Notes: generated by a model not told the origin, from the letters alone. Positions 19,044 to 28,758 are shown, counted from the stretch's first letter. The stretch: DNA of 64,000 nt from Streptomyces sp. DH37 (GCF_029813835.1 NZ_JARVKV010000025.1:1-64000), one strand, 5' to 3'. Numbers and translations: made by a program.

Positions 19044-19637
19044 ATGGCGAAGACCGGTACGACCACCCAGGGGCTGCGCGAGGCCATCGAGCGCAGCGGC
19101 TACTACCCGGCTCTCGTGGCCGAGGCGGTCGAGTCCGCCGTGGGCGGCGAGCCCGTCTCCTCGTACGTGGTCCACCAGGAGACGACCTTCGACTCCAACG
19201 AGGTCCGCCGCCACGTCACGGTGCTGGTGCTCACCGACACCCGGTTCATCGTCAGCCACACCGACGAGCAGCCCGCCGACGGCACCTCCCCCTCGCCGTA
19301 CGCCACGACCTCCACCGAGTCGGTGAAGCTGGAGCGCATCTCGTCGGTCGTCCTCAGCCGCGTCGTCGCCAACCCCGAGTCGTACACCCCCGGCACCCTG
19401 CCGCGCGAGGTCGTCCTCACCATCGGCTGGGGCGCCGTCTCCCGGCTGGACATGGAGCCCGCCAACTGCGGCGACCCCAACTGCGAGGCGGACCACGGCT
19501 ACACGGGCTCTCTCACCGCCGACGACCTCTCGCTGCGCGTCAGCGAGGCGGGCGACGGCCCCGACACCGTCCGCCAGGCGCTCACCTTCGCGCAGGCGCT
19601 GTCCGAGGCCACCGCGGCGACCTCCGGCACCCGCTGA
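19044..19637 (+). CDS. DUF5998 family protein
   Basis: A 197-residue protein strongly conserved in streptomycetes, function unknown. Recognisable blocks are GLREAIERSGYYPALVAEAV near the N-terminus, SSYVVHQETTF, and CGDPNCEADHGYTG near the C-terminus; the last, with two Cys and a His, could bind a metal. ATG 19044 is used rather than the ATG nine bases earlier because family members start with MAKT. It overlaps the following phosphodiesterase gene by one base (TGATG), suggesting one operon with it. Confidence 0.85.
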   Translation: MAKTGTTTQGLREAIERSGYYPALVAEAVESAVGGEPVSSYVVHQETTFDSNEVRRHVTVLVLTDTRFIVSHTDEQPADGTSPSPYATTSTESVKLERISSVVLSRVVANPESYTPGTLPREVVLTIGWGAVSRLDMEPANCGDPNCEADHGYTGSLTADDLSLRVSEAGDGPDTVRQALTFAQALSEATAATSGTR

Positions 19638-20836
19638 TGGTCCAGTCCCTCCCGCACGGCCCGGCCGCGCACGATCCGGCCCCCCTGGACCCCCGCACCG
19701 CCCCCGTGCCGCGCTACGGCGAGGCGTCGCTGGCCGACCTGCTGCCCGCGGTCGCCGCCGGGCAGGGCGTGCCCGGGCTGTCCTCGGGCCTGGAGCTCAA
19801 GCCCGCCGACCGCGCGTGCGTCTTCCTCGTGGACGGCATGGGCTGGGAGCTGCTGGCCGCCCACCCCGACGAGGCCCCCTTCCTGACCTCCCTGCTGCCC
19901 ACCTCCCGGAGCGGCACCGGGCAGCCCATCACCGCGGGCTTCCCCTCCACCACCGCCACCTCGCTCGCCTCCGTGGGCACCGGCCGGGTCCCCGGCGCCC
20001 ACGGGCTGCCCGGCTACACCGTGCTCGACCCGGCGACCGGCGAGCTGATGAACCAGCTGCGCTGGCAGCCGTGGACCGACCCGTACCTGTGGCAGCCGTA
20101 CCCCACCGTCTTCCAGCTCGCCGACGCCGCCGGGGTCGCCACCTGCCAGGTCACCGCGCCGCACTTCGAGCACACCCCGCTCACCCGCATCGCGCTCTCC
20201 GGCGGCTCCTTCCACGGCAGGCTGTCCGCCGAGGACCGGATGGACTTCGCCGCCGAGCGGCTGGCCGCGGCCGACCGCGCCCTGGTCTACACGTACTACG
20301 CCGAACTCGACGGCAACGGCCACCGCCACGGCGTGGACTCCGACGCCTGGCGCGGCCAGCTGATGTACGTCGACCGCCTCGCCCAGCGTCTGGCCGAGCA
20401 GCTCCCGCCGCGCTCGGCGCTCTACATCACCGCCGACCACGGCATGGTGGACATCCCGCGGGACCCCGACGCGCGCTACGACTTCGACGAGGACTGGGAG
20501 CTGCGCGCGGGCGTCGCGCGGCTCGGCGGCGAGGGCCGCGCGCGCCATCTGTACGCCGTGCCGGGCGCGGCCGGGGACGTCCACGCCGTCTGGCGCGAGG
20601 TCCTGGCGGACCGGGCGTGGGTGGTCACCCGCGACGAGGCGATCGAACTGGGCTGGTTCGGCCCGCGCGTCGACGACCGGGTGCGCGCCCGGATCGGCGA
20701 CGTGGTGGCCGCGATGAGCGACGGCGTCGCGGTCGTGGCCACCGAGGCCGAGCCCAACGAGTCCGAACTCGTCGGCATGCACGGCTCGATGACCCCCGCC
20801 GAGCAACTGGTCCCCCTGCTGGAAGTCCGCACGTAG
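19637..20836 (+). CDS. Alkaline phosphatase / nucleotide pyrophosphatase-like protein
   Basis: A 399-residue member of the type I phosphodiesterase/alkaline phosphatase superfamily. DGMGWELL supplies the first metal-binding aspartate, the nucleophile is a threonine in FPSTTATSLASVGTG, and ITADHGMVDIP carries further metal ligands. No signal peptide is apparent, so it acts in the cytoplasm or at its inner face. Translation is coupled to the DUF5998 gene by TGATG. Substrate cannot be read from the sequence. Confidence 0.85.
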   Translation: MVQSLPHGPAAHDPAPLDPRTAPVPRYGEASLADLLPAVAAGQGVPGLSSGLELKPADRACVFLVDGMGWELLAAHPDEAPFLTSLLPTSRSGTGQPITAGFPSTTATSLASVGTGRVPGAHGLPGYTVLDPATGELMNQLRWQPWTDPYLWQPYPTVFQLADAAGVATCQVTAPHFEHTPLTRIALSGGSFHGRLSAEDRMDFAAERLAAADRALVYTYYAELDGNGHRHGVDSDAWRGQLMYVDRLAQRLAEQLPPRSALYITADHGMVDIPRDPDARYDFDEDWELRAGVARLGGEGRARHLYAVPGAAGDVHAVWREVLADRAWVVTRDEAIELGWFGPRVDDRVRARIGDVVAAMSDGVAVVATEAEPNESELVGMHGSMTPAEQLVPLLEVRT

Positions 20837-20938
20837 CGCGTCCGGGCCCCACGGCCCGCACCGGACCCGTGCGCCGCCGCGCGCGCCGGTCCGCCCACCG
20901 AACGCCGCCCACCGACCGCCGAAAGGTCCCGCCTCCCC

Positions 20939-21625
20939 ATGCCCGAACTGGTCTTCTTCGCCGGAACGATGGACTGCGGGAAGAGCACCCTCGCCCTCCA
21001 GATCCAGCACAACCGCTCGGCGAGGGGCCTGTCAGGGATGATCTTCACCCGCAACGACCGGGCGGGGGAGGGACGTCTCTCCTCACGGCTCGGCCTGGTC
21101 ACCGAGGCCGTCGAGGCGGGCGAGGGCTTCGACTTCCACGCCCACGTGGTGCGGCACCTGACGGCGGGCGGCCGCGCGGACTACGTGATCGCGGACGAGG
21201 CGCAGTTCCTCGAGCCGGAGCAGGTCGACCAACTCGCCCGCGTCGTCGACGACCTGGGCATCGACGTCTTCGCCTTCGGCATCACCACCGACTTCCGCAC
21301 CAGGCTCTTCCCCGGCTCCCGGCGGCTGATCGAACTGGCCGACCGGCTCGAGTCCCTCCAGGTGGAGGCGTTGTGCTGGTGCGGGGCCCGCGCCACGCAC
21401 AACGCCCGCACGGTCGGCGGGCGGATGGTCGTCGAGGGCGCGCAGGTCGTCGTCGGGGACGTCGGGGGCCCGGGGGGCGCGCCCGGGGAGGAGGTCGGCT
21501 ACGAGGTGCTGTGCCGGCGCCACCACCGGCGCCGGCTGACCGCGGCCGCGGCCGGGGCGGGGGCGCTGTCCCCGGACGTCCTGCCCGTGGACGGCGCGGA
21601 GACCCCCGCCCTGCCCCGTACCTGA
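20939..21625 (+). CDS. tdk: Thymidine kinase (type II, TK1-like)
   Basis: Phosphorylates thymidine in the salvage pathway. The 228-residue protein has a P-loop (GTMDCGKST, residues 9-17), a Walker B/catalytic region (VIADEAQFLEPEQVDQL), the TK1-type ITTDFRTRLFPGSRRL stretch, and a zinc-binding CWCG plus a distal CRRHH. Thymidine kinases of this form occur in many actinobacteria. Spacing of 102 bases from the phosphodiesterase gene leaves room for its own promoter. The C-terminal 30 residues are Ala-rich and unconserved. Confidence 0.85.
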   Translation: MPELVFFAGTMDCGKSTLALQIQHNRSARGLSGMIFTRNDRAGEGRLSSRLGLVTEAVEAGEGFDFHAHVVRHLTAGGRADYVIADEAQFLEPEQVDQLARVVDDLGIDVFAFGITTDFRTRLFPGSRRLIELADRLESLQVEALCWCGARATHNARTVGGRMVVEGAQVVVGDVGGPGGAPGEEVGYEVLCRRHHRRRLTAAAAGAGALSPDVLPVDGAETPALPRT

Positions 21626-21667
21626 GCCGCCCTCACCGCGGGCGTGCCCCGCGAGGTCCCGGCGGGC

Positions 21668-22471
21668 TCAGCGGCCCGTGCGGACCACCGCGAAGGGCGC
21701 GCCCTCGCGGTCGGCGACGTGCGCCGTCCGCCCGTGCGGCGTCTCGTGCGGCGGGAGCAGGACGCGCCCGCCCAGCTCGGTCACCCGCCGCGCCGCCGCG
21801 TCGGTGTCCGCCACCTCCACGTACATCAGCCAGTGGGAGCCGCGGTCGCGCGGCAGCGCGTCCCCCACGCCGTGGATGCCGCCGACGATCCGGCCGTGCG
21901 CGGTCACGGTGAGGTGCTCCGGCTCCCCGCCCGCGCCGTCCGTCCCGGCCCCCTCCCGCTCGGACTCGGTCTCCAGGCCGAACACCATCCGGTAGAACTT
22001 CTCGACGGCGGACGCCCGGTGGGTGATCAGCTCGTTCCACACCACCGTGCCCGGGCCGCCGTCCATGCACGCTCCGGGCCGGGTGTCGGTCTGCCGTATT
22101 CCGAAGGAGGCCCCGGCCGGGTCCGCCGCGATCGCCACGCGCATCGTCCCCTCCATGTCCAGCGGCCCCACACCGACCGTTCCGCCGCACAGCCGGACCA
22201 GTTCGGCCGCCTTGTCGGCGTCGTCGGCCGACAGGTAGGGCAGCCAGGCGGGCAGGCACTGCCGGCCCCGCGGCATCTGGCCGATGCAGGCGACCTCGCT
22301 CCCGTCGAGCAGGGCGCGGAAGTGCGGACCGGACGACCCCGGCCCCGGGCCCGGCCGGTACTCCCAGCCGAACAACTCGTGGTAGAACTCCTGGCTCGCG
22401 GCCGGGTCGTGGGCCAGCAGGCTCAGCCAGGAGGGGGTGCCCGGAGCGCGTCGGGCCGCTGCCTCGGTCAT
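21668..22471 (-). CDS. VOC (glyoxalase/bleomycin resistance-like) protein with two domains
   Basis: A 267-residue protein made of two tandem vicinal-oxygen-chelate domains, each beginning with a recognisable strand-helix pattern: SWLSLLAHDPAASQEFYHELFGW (about residue 13) and VWNELITHRASAVEKFYRMVFG (about 140). Such double domains form one complete metal site, though the function may be detoxification, antibiotic resistance or none of these. ATG 22471 (MTEAAARRAPGTPSW) is preferred to the further upstream frame. Convergent with the thymidine kinase gene. Confidence 0.85.
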   Translation of the reverse strand: MTEAAARRAPGTPSWLSLLAHDPAASQEFYHELFGWEYRPGPGPGSSGPHFRALLDGSEVACIGQMPRGRQCLPAWLPYLSADDADKAAELVRLCGGTVGVGPLDMEGTMRVAIAADPAGASFGIRQTDTRPGACMDGGPGTVVWNELITHRASAVEKFYRMVFGLETESEREGAGTDGAGGEPEHLTVTAHGRIVGGIHGVGDALPRDRGSHWLMYVEVADTDAAARRVTELGGRVLLPPHETPHGRTAHVADREGAPFAVVRTGR

Positions 22472-22719
22472 CTCTTCACTTCTCTCCTCGGGACCGTCGT
22501 CGATGCGGTCGTTCGGTGATCTTCCGTGCACTGTCGGTGTCCATGGTCTCATTCGGCGCCCATGCCGCGCACGGGGCCGTTCGGCCCGTAACGGGAGAGG
22601 CGGCCCTCCGGGGAGAACGCCGGACATGTCCCCCTCGGTCCCCCTCCGTGCGCCGACGCGTGCGGGCCGCGCCGGGGAAGGACGAGGACGTACGGGAACG
22701 GCCGCGCGAAGATACGGCC

Positions 22720-23562
22720 ATGGCAGTCATCGTCTCCCCTACCCAACTCGCGCGCGAACTCACCGGATCACCTGGTTCGCCGCCTACCCCGCCCACGCTG
22801 CTCGATGTCCGCTGGGAGCTGACCGGTCCGTCCCGGCGCCCGGACTACGAGGCGGCGCACCTGCCCGGAGCCGTGTACGTCGACCTGGAGACCGAACTGG
22901 CCGGGCCGGCGGACGAGGCGACGGGCCGTCACCCGCTCCCCGATCCCGAGGTCTTCGGGGCGGCCATGCGCCGGGCCGGAGTCCGCCACGGGCACCCGGT
23001 CGTGGTCTACGACGGCGGCCTCGGCTGGGCCGCGGCCCGCGCCTGGTGGCTGCTGCGCTGGGCAGGCCACGAGGACGTCCGGGTGCTGGACGGCGGCCTG
23101 GCGGCCTGGGAGGGCCCGCTGAGCAGCGAGGTGCCCCGGCCGCCCGAGGGCGACTTCACGCCCCGGCCGGGGGCGCTCCCCGTGCTCGACGCCGACGGCG
23201 CGGCGGCCCTGGCCCGCACCGGGGTGCTGCTCGACGCCCGCGCGGGCGAGCGCTACCGCGGCGAGGTCGAGCCGATCGACCGCGTCGCCGGGCACATCCC
23301 GGGCGCGGTCTCGGCGCCCACCGGCGAGAACACCGCCGGCGGCGCCTTCCGGCCCGCCGCCGAACTGGCCGCCCGCTTCGCCGGCCTGGGCATCGACGCG
23401 GACACCGAGGTCGGCGTCTACTGCGGTTCGGGCGTCTCCGCGGCCCACGAGATCCTGGCGCTGGCGGTCGCGGGCATCGACGCGGCGCTGTACCCGGGCT
23501 CCTGGTCGCAGTGGTCCGCCGACCCCTCCCGTCCGGTGGCGACGGGCCCGGAACCGGGCTGA
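22720..23562 (+). CDS. Rhodanese-type sulfurtransferase
   Basis: A 280-residue tandem-rhodanese protein. The N-terminal domain is inactive scaffold (LLDVRWELTGP, HLPGAVYVDLE), and the C-terminal domain has the active-site loop with the persulfide cysteine in VYCGSGVSA. It moves sulfane sulfur from thiosulfate or 3-mercaptopyruvate to thiophilic acceptors. ATG 22720 is chosen because the sequence before it is not conserved in character. Divergent from the VOC gene. Confidence 0.88.
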   Translation: MAVIVSPTQLARELTGSPGSPPTPPTLLDVRWELTGPSRRPDYEAAHLPGAVYVDLETELAGPADEATGRHPLPDPEVFGAAMRRAGVRHGHPVVVYDGGLGWAAARAWWLLRWAGHEDVRVLDGGLAAWEGPLSSEVPRPPEGDFTPRPGALPVLDADGAAALARTGVLLDARAGERYRGEVEPIDRVAGHIPGAVSAPTGENTAGGAFRPAAELAARFAGLGIDADTEVGVYCGSGVSAAHEILALAVAGIDAALYPGSWSQWSADPSRPVATGPEPG

Positions 23563-23644
23563 GGCGCACGCCGGAGCGGACGCGGGGGTGGGACGGCCGC
23601 ACGGCCGCCCCGCCCCCGGGGCCCGGTCGCTCCCGCCGCCGCCC

Positions 23645-24670
23645 CTACTCCTGCTTCTTGCGGCGCGTGCCGAAGACGATCTCGTCCCAGCTGGGGACCG
23701 CCGCCCGGCGGCCCGGACGGACGCCGTCCGCCTCGGCCTGGCGGTCGGTGCTGCCCGTGAGCCGGTCGCGGTGGCCCGCCACCGAGCGCGGCATGAGCAC
23801 GTCGGCGTACGCCGAGCCCGCGCTCGCCGCGGGCGCCGGGGGCTCCACCGCCTCCGGCTCCTCGGCCGCCTCGTCCGGCGTGCCGCCGGGCGGGGCGGCC
23901 TGGTCCGGAACCACCAGGTCGCCCCGGAAGCTGGGCACCGCCTCCAGCAGGCTGGTCAGCGAGTCCCGTTCGCCGATCCCGTCCAGGTCGGCGGCGTCCG
24001 GCGGTTCGGGCGCGGAGTCGGAGCGGTCCGTCCGGTCGAAGCGGTCGCGCGGCAGCCGGGCGATGCGCGGCACGAACGGGAAGCTCGGCTCGGGTGTGTC
24101 GTCGCTCTCGCCGATGAGCGCCCGCGCCTCGTCGTCCACGGCCTGCACCAGCCGCCGCGGCGGGTCGTACGTCCAGCTCGCCGAGTGCGGCTCGCCGGCC
24201 ACCCGGTAGACGAGCAGCACCTCCCAGGTGCCGTCGTCCCGCCGCCAGGAGTCCCACTGCACGGTCTCCTTGTCGGCGCCGCGCAGCACCAGCCGCTCGG
24301 CCACGGCCTCGCCGAGCTGCGGACCGGTGCTCTCGCCGGGGCGGCGCACCGGCGTCTTGCGGGCCCGCTCGGCCATGAACGCGCGCTCGGCGAGCACCGG
24401 CCCCTCGAACCGCCGCACGCGGTCCACGGGGATGCCGGCGAGCTGGGCGACCTCCTCGGCGGTGGCCCCGGCTCGTATCCGGGCCTGGATGTCGCGGGGC
24501 CGCAGATGGCTCTCGACCTCGATCTCGATCTGGCCGAGCCGGGCGCGGTCGTTGCGGACGGCGGCGCGCAGCCGCTCGTCGATCGGGAGTGTGTACTCCG
24601 TGTTGTCGGCAGCCTTGAGCACCAGCCGTGTGCCGTCGTTGCTGACGGCCACGACACGCAGTTCGGGCAT
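23645..24670 (-). CDS. sepH: Cell division protein SepH
   Basis: A 341-residue protein matching SepH (DUF3071), the actinobacterial FtsZ-interacting protein that stimulates Z-ring assembly. The conserved N-terminal half starts MPELRVVAVSNDGTRLVLKA and contains a helix-turn-helix-like segment (GATAEEVAQLAGIPVDRVRRFEGPVL, residues about 69-94) thought to mediate FtsZ binding. The middle is disordered and acidic/proline-rich; the short conserved tail ends VPSWDEIVFGTRRKK. ATG 24670 is preceded by a GGGAGGTT ribosome-binding site on the minus strand. Confidence 0.93.
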   Translation of the reverse strand: MPELRVVAVSNDGTRLVLKAADNTEYTLPIDERLRAAVRNDRARLGQIEIEVESHLRPRDIQARIRAGATAEEVAQLAGIPVDRVRRFEGPVLAERAFMAERARKTPVRRPGESTGPQLGEAVAERLVLRGADKETVQWDSWRRDDGTWEVLLVYRVAGEPHSASWTYDPPRRLVQAVDDEARALIGESDDTPEPSFPFVPRIARLPRDRFDRTDRSDSAPEPPDAADLDGIGERDSLTSLLEAVPSFRGDLVVPDQAAPPGGTPDEAAEEPEAVEPPAPAASAGSAYADVLMPRSVAGHRDRLTGSTDRQAEADGVRPGRRAAVPSWDEIVFGTRRKKQE

Positions 24671-25200
24671 GGGAACCTCCCGGGTGGTGCCTGCCGACGT
24701 CACGTGCGTCGCTGCTCCCGCTAGACGAGTGTGGCGTGCCCGGGTGCAGCCTGCCACAACCTTGCCGACTTGCCCGGCGTGTCGGGCCCGCGCCCTGATC
24801 CGCCACTGTGGCACGGTTGCCGGTTGGCCACGGACGGTGACCGGATCGGTGACTGTCCGTGGTACCGGCTGACCGGGGCCGAGGTCAGGGCTCGCAACAC
24901 TACTCCATTGGGACCACGCCGGTGGATCGGCACGCCGCCCAAGTTCTCACAGGCGCGGGGAGTTGAACACCACGCGGGTCGTAAAAAGAGGGCGCCGGAC
25001 GGGTGGATCTTCACGGAATCCGCCGAAACGGAACCACTGTCCCGGCCGGGGGCCGCTCCGCGGGAGCGGAGAGGAAGATATGTGCGACCCGGCCCGGTAG
25101 GGGGACGGACGGGGCGGCAGGGTGACGGCGGCCGGGTGGAACCCCTCCGGGCGGGCTGCCGGGCGGCGAGCGGGCGGCGAGCGGGCGGCGACCGGGTGAC
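24671..25200. promoter_or_regulatory. Long intergenic region upstream of sepH
   Basis: 530 bases without a credible gene. The half nearest sepH must hold its promoter. The other end, downstream of the flavoenzyme gene, holds three copies of an 11-bp repeat (CGGGCGGCGAG) at 25160-25192. I see no tRNA or known RNA fold; a small RNA cannot be excluded by eye. Confidence 0.45.
25160..25192. repeat. Three tandem 11-bp repeats
   Basis: CGGGCGGCGAG occurs at 25160-25170 and 25171-25181, with CGGGCGGCGAC at 25182-25192, ending eight bases before the stop of the minus-strand flavoenzyme gene. Probably a slippage product. Confidence 0.85.
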
Positions 25201-26544
25201 TCAGTCCCCCAGTACGCGCCGCAGGTGGTCGTTGCCGAACGTCCGCCCCGGGTCGAGGCGGTCGCGCAGCGCGGTGAACTCCGCGAAGCGCGGATAGACC
25301 CCCGCCAGGTACTCCGCGTCGCGGCTGTGCAGCTTCCCCCAGTGCGGGCGCCCGTCGTGCGCGACCATGATCTGCTCGGCCGCGGTGAAGTACCGCTCGT
25401 GCGGGGTGCCCCGGTAGGCGTGCACCGCGATGTAGGCGGTGTCGCGGCCCGACGCCGTGGAGAGCGCGATGTCGTCGGCGGGCGCGACGCGCACCTCGAC
25501 GGGGAAGTTCACCCGCAGGTCCGATCCGTCGACCGCCGCCCGCAGCGCGCGCAGCGCCTCCACCGCGGCCGCCCGCGGCAGGGCGTACTCCATCTCCACG
25601 AAGCGGACCCGGCGCGGCGAGGTGAACACCTTGTGGGGGATGTCGGTGTAGGTGCGGGCCGACAGGGCGCGGCCGGCGATCCGCGCGATGCCCGGAACGG
25701 CGGCGGGGACGGCCCGTCCCACCGAACAGGCCGCCTGGAACACGCCGTTGGAGAGGAGCTCGTCCTCCAGCCAGGCGCCCAGGCGCGGCAGCGGGGCGGC
25801 CGGCCCGCCGGTGCGGTTGTTGCGCTTGGTGACGCAGCGGTCGGTGTGCGGGAACCAGTAGAACTCGAAGTGCTCGTTGTCGCGCACCAGATGGTCGAAG
25901 TCCTCCAGCACCGCGTCCAGGCGCATGGGCTCCTCGCGCGCGGTCAGCAGGAACAGCGGTTCCACGGCGAAGGTGACCTCGCTGATCACGCCGAGCGCCC
26001 CGAGACCGATCCGGGCCGCGGCGAAGACGTCCGGATTCTCGCCGGCCCCCTCCGCCGAGCACCGCAGGACCGACCCGTCGGCCAGGACCATCTCCAGTCC
26101 GCGTACCTGGGCGGCGAGCGAGCCGGAGTCGCGGCCGGTGCCGTGGGTGCCGGTGCTGACCGCGCCGGAGACCGTCTGCTCCATGATGTCGCCCATGTTG
26201 GCCAGGGACAGGCCCTGGGCCGCCAGCTCCTCGTTGAGCCGCCTCAGCGGCGTCCCGGCGGCCACCGTCACCGTCCCCGCCTCGCGGTCGATCCGGCGGA
26301 TGCCGGTGAGGCGGTCGGGGCGTATCAGCACCCCCTCGGTGACGGCCACGGCCGTGAACGAGTGCCCGGTGCCGACGGCCTTGACCGTCAGCCCGTCCTC
26401 GGCGGCGCGGCGCACCACCTCGGCGAGCGCCTCGGTGGTGGAGGGGGCCGAGGTCCGCAGCGGGCGGGCGGTGGCGTTGCCCGCCCAGTTGCGCCACGTC
26501 GGCGGCGCGGGCCGCCCCGTCCGCCGTGCTGTGTGCGTGGTCAT
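25201..26544 (-). CDS. FAD-linked D-arabinono-1,4-lactone oxidase-like protein
   Basis: A 447-residue flavoenzyme of the vanillyl-alcohol oxidase/aldonolactone oxidase group. The FAD-binding PCMH domain spans about residues 20-190 (VKAVGTGHSFTAVAVTEGVL; GAVSTGTHGTGRDSG), and the C-terminal ALO domain carries the HWGK signature (GRPHWGKLHSR). Relatives oxidise aldonolactones or alditols. ATG 26544 (MTTHTARRTGRP) is the simplest start. It diverges from the ferrochelatase gene with 142 bases between. Confidence 0.87.
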   Translation of the reverse strand: MTTHTARRTGRPAPPTWRNWAGNATARPLRTSAPSTTEALAEVVRRAAEDGLTVKAVGTGHSFTAVAVTEGVLIRPDRLTGIRRIDREAGTVTVAAGTPLRRLNEELAAQGLSLANMGDIMEQTVSGAVSTGTHGTGRDSGSLAAQVRGLEMVLADGSVLRCSAEGAGENPDVFAAARIGLGALGVISEVTFAVEPLFLLTAREEPMRLDAVLEDFDHLVRDNEHFEFYWFPHTDRCVTKRNNRTGGPAAPLPRLGAWLEDELLSNGVFQAACSVGRAVPAAVPGIARIAGRALSARTYTDIPHKVFTSPRRVRFVEMEYALPRAAAVEALRALRAAVDGSDLRVNFPVEVRVAPADDIALSTASGRDTAYIAVHAYRGTPHERYFTAAEQIMVAHDGRPHWGKLHSRDAEYLAGVYPRFAEFTALRDRLDPGRTFGNDHLRRVLGD

Positions 26545-26686
26545 CGCTGACGGCCCTCCCCATGGCTGGCGTACCGCGCGGGCGGTGGGCCCGGCCGGTG
26601 GAGGGGGATCATACTCACGGCGGCCGTCCCGGTCCCGGCCGCGGGTCCGGGCGGTGGACCCGGGGGCCGGATGGCAGGATCGAGAC

Positions 26687-27799
26687 ATGTCCGACGCAAC
26701 TGACGCCCGTCCCTACGACGCCCTGCTGCTGCTGTCCTTCGGAGGACCGGAGGGACCCGGCGACGTGGTCCCGTTCCTGGAGAACGTCACCCGCGGAAGG
26801 GGAATCCCGCGGGAGAGGCTGGAGGAGGTCGGGCAGCACTACTACCTGTTCGGCGGCGTCAGCCCGATCAACGCGCAGAACCGCGAACTGCTGGCCGCCC
26901 TGCGCGAGGACTTCGCCGCCAACGGCCTGGACCTGCCCGTCCACTGGGGCAACCGGAACTGGGCGCCGTACCTGACCGACACCCTGCGCGAGATGGTCCG
27001 CGACGGCCGGCGCCGGATCCTGGTGCTGGCCACCAGCGCCTACGCCTCCTACTCCGGCTGCCGCCAGTACCGGGAGAACCTCGCCGAGGCCCTCGCCGCG
27101 CTCGAGTCCGAGGGGCTGGAGGTGCCGCGCGTGGACAAGCTGCGGCACTACTTCAACCACCCCGGCTTCGTCCGCCCCATGACCGACGGGGTGCTGGCCT
27201 CCCTCGCCGAGCTGCCCGAGGACGTCCGCGCGGGAGCGCACCTGGCCTTCACCACCCACTCCATCCCCACCTCCCAGGCCGAGACCTCCGGGCCCGACGG
27301 CGGCGCGTACGTCGCCCAGCACCTGGACGTGGCGCGGGTGATCGCCGACGCGGTGCGCGAGGAGACCGGGGTGGACCGGCCCTGGGAGCTGGTCTACCAG
27401 TCCCGCAGCGGCGCCCCGCACATCCCCTGGCTGGAACCGGACATCTGCGACCACCTGGAGGCGCTGCACGGGCGGGGCGCGCCGGCGGTGGTGATGGTGC
27501 CGATCGGGTTCGTCTCGGACCACATGGAGGTCCTGTACGACCTCGACACCGAGGCGATGGCCAAGGCCGGGGAACTGGGCCTGCCGGCGGTGCGGTCGGC
27601 CACCGTCGGCGCGGACCCGCGCTTCGTCGCGGCCGTGCGCGACCTGGTGGCCGAGCGCGCCGCCGTCGAGCGCGGCGAGCGCCCCGAGCGCTGCGCGCTG
27701 GGCGCGCTGGGCCCCAGCCACGACGTGTGCCCGGTGGGGTGCTGCCCGGCCCGTACGCCCAAGCCCGCCGCCGCGGGCGCCGACAGCCCGTACGCCTGA
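26687..27799 (+). CDS. hemH: Ferrochelatase (coproporphyrin III type)
   Basis: Inserts ferrous iron into a porphyrin; in actinobacteria the substrate is coproporphyrin III (the name cpfC is also used). The 370-residue protein shows YDALLLLSFGGPEGPGDV at the N-terminus, the ATSAYASYSGCRQYREN block and the catalytic histidine in FTTHSIPTS. Four cysteines (the first in RCALG, the second in CPVGCC and its last two) fit the [2Fe-2S] cluster typical of actinobacterial ferrochelatases. ATG 26687 is chosen; the much longer open frame upstream is antisense to the flavoenzyme gene. Followed closely by an IMPase gene. Confidence 0.93.
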   Translation: MSDATDARPYDALLLLSFGGPEGPGDVVPFLENVTRGRGIPRERLEEVGQHYYLFGGVSPINAQNRELLAALREDFAANGLDLPVHWGNRNWAPYLTDTLREMVRDGRRRILVLATSAYASYSGCRQYRENLAEALAALESEGLEVPRVDKLRHYFNHPGFVRPMTDGVLASLAELPEDVRAGAHLAFTTHSIPTSQAETSGPDGGAYVAQHLDVARVIADAVREETGVDRPWELVYQSRSGAPHIPWLEPDICDHLEALHGRGAPAVVMVPIGFVSDHMEVLYDLDTEAMAKAGELGLPAVRSATVGADPRFVAAVRDLVAERAAVERGERPERCALGALGPSHDVCPVGCCPARTPKPAAAGADSPYA

Positions 27800-27824
27800 T
27801 CCGACCGACGACCTACGGAGAGCC

Positions 27825-28727
27825 GTGACCGACGCCCGCACCGATCCCGAGACCGGTCCCGAGACCGACGCCGTGGCCGACACCGCGACCGACACCGTGG
27901 CCGACACCGTGGCCGACCCGTTCAGGAGGGAGCTCCTCGGCCTCGCGCTGGAGGCCGCCCGCCGGGCGGGCGCGCTGCTGAGCGAGGGACGCCCCGCCGA
28001 CCTGGGGGTGGCCGCGACCAAGAGCAGCCCCGTGGACGTGGTCACCGAGATGGACCTCGCCTCCGAGAGGCTGATCACCGGCTTCCTCTCCGACCACCGT
28101 CCCGAGGACGGCTTCCTGGGGGAGGAGGGGGCGTCCGCCGAGGGCAGCAGCGGGGTGCGCTGGGTGATCGACCCGATCGACGGGACCGTGAACTACCTCT
28201 ACGGGCAGCCCGCCTGGGCCGTCTCGATCGCCGCCGAGCACCGGGGCGAGACGGTCGTCGGCGTGGTCCACGTCCCGCCGCGCGGCGAGACGTACCACGC
28301 GGTGCTGGGGGAGGGCGCCTGGCGGAACGGGGAGCGCGTGCGCTGCCGTCCCTCGCCGCCGCTGGAGCAGGCGCTGATCGGCACCGGCTTCAACTACGTG
28401 GCCGAGCGCCGCACCGCCCAGGCCGAGGTGGCCCGGCGGCTGCTGCCGAGGGTCCGCGACATCCGCCGCTCCGGCTCGGCGGCCATCGACCTGTGCGACG
28501 TGGGCGGCGGGCGGCTGGACGGCTTCTACGAGCGCGGGCTGCACCCCTGGGACGTCGCCGCGGGCGACCTGGTCGCCCGCGAGGCGGGCGCGCTCACCGG
28601 CGGGCGGCCCGGCTCCCCGCCGGACGGCGAGCTGACGGTGGCCGCCTCGCCCGGGGTCTTCGGCGTCCTCCGGCCGCTGCTGGAGGAGCTGGGCGCCTGG
28701 CACGACGGGCACGGCCGGCGCGACTGA
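27825..28727 (+). CDS. Inositol monophosphatase family protein
   Basis: A 300-residue Mg2+-dependent sugar phosphatase. Metal ligands are in the DPIDGTVNY motif and in LGEEGASAEG upstream of it, and the C-terminal WDVAAGDLVAREAGA motif completes the family signature. Substrates in relatives include inositol-, histidinol- and fructose-phosphates. The GTG start at 27825 follows ACGGAG. Its first 30 codons are a low-complexity Thr/Asp/Ala tract (TDTVADTVAD) built from a repeated 12-base unit. It lies 25 bases after hemH and is likely co-transcribed. Confidence 0.87.
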   Translation: MTDARTDPETGPETDAVADTATDTVADTVADPFRRELLGLALEAARRAGALLSEGRPADLGVAATKSSPVDVVTEMDLASERLITGFLSDHRPEDGFLGEEGASAEGSSGVRWVIDPIDGTVNYLYGQPAWAVSIAAEHRGETVVGVVHVPPRGETYHAVLGEGAWRNGERVRCRPSPPLEQALIGTGFNYVAERRTAQAEVARRLLPRVRDIRRSGSAAIDLCDVGGGRLDGFYERGLHPWDVAAGDLVAREAGALTGGRPGSPPDGELTVAASPGVFGVLRPLLEELGAWHDGHGRRD

Positions 28728-28758
28728 ACGGCGCGGGGGCGCGGGTCCGGGCACGGCA

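Noticed and set aside
15689..19087. 1132-codon minus-strand frame
   Set aside because: Only its last 93 codons (ptsH) are real; the rest is antisense to the Pat-type acetyltransferase.
24840..25020. Possible tRNA or structured RNA in the sepH upstream region
   Set aside because: No cloverleaf arms or conserved T-loop could be assembled.
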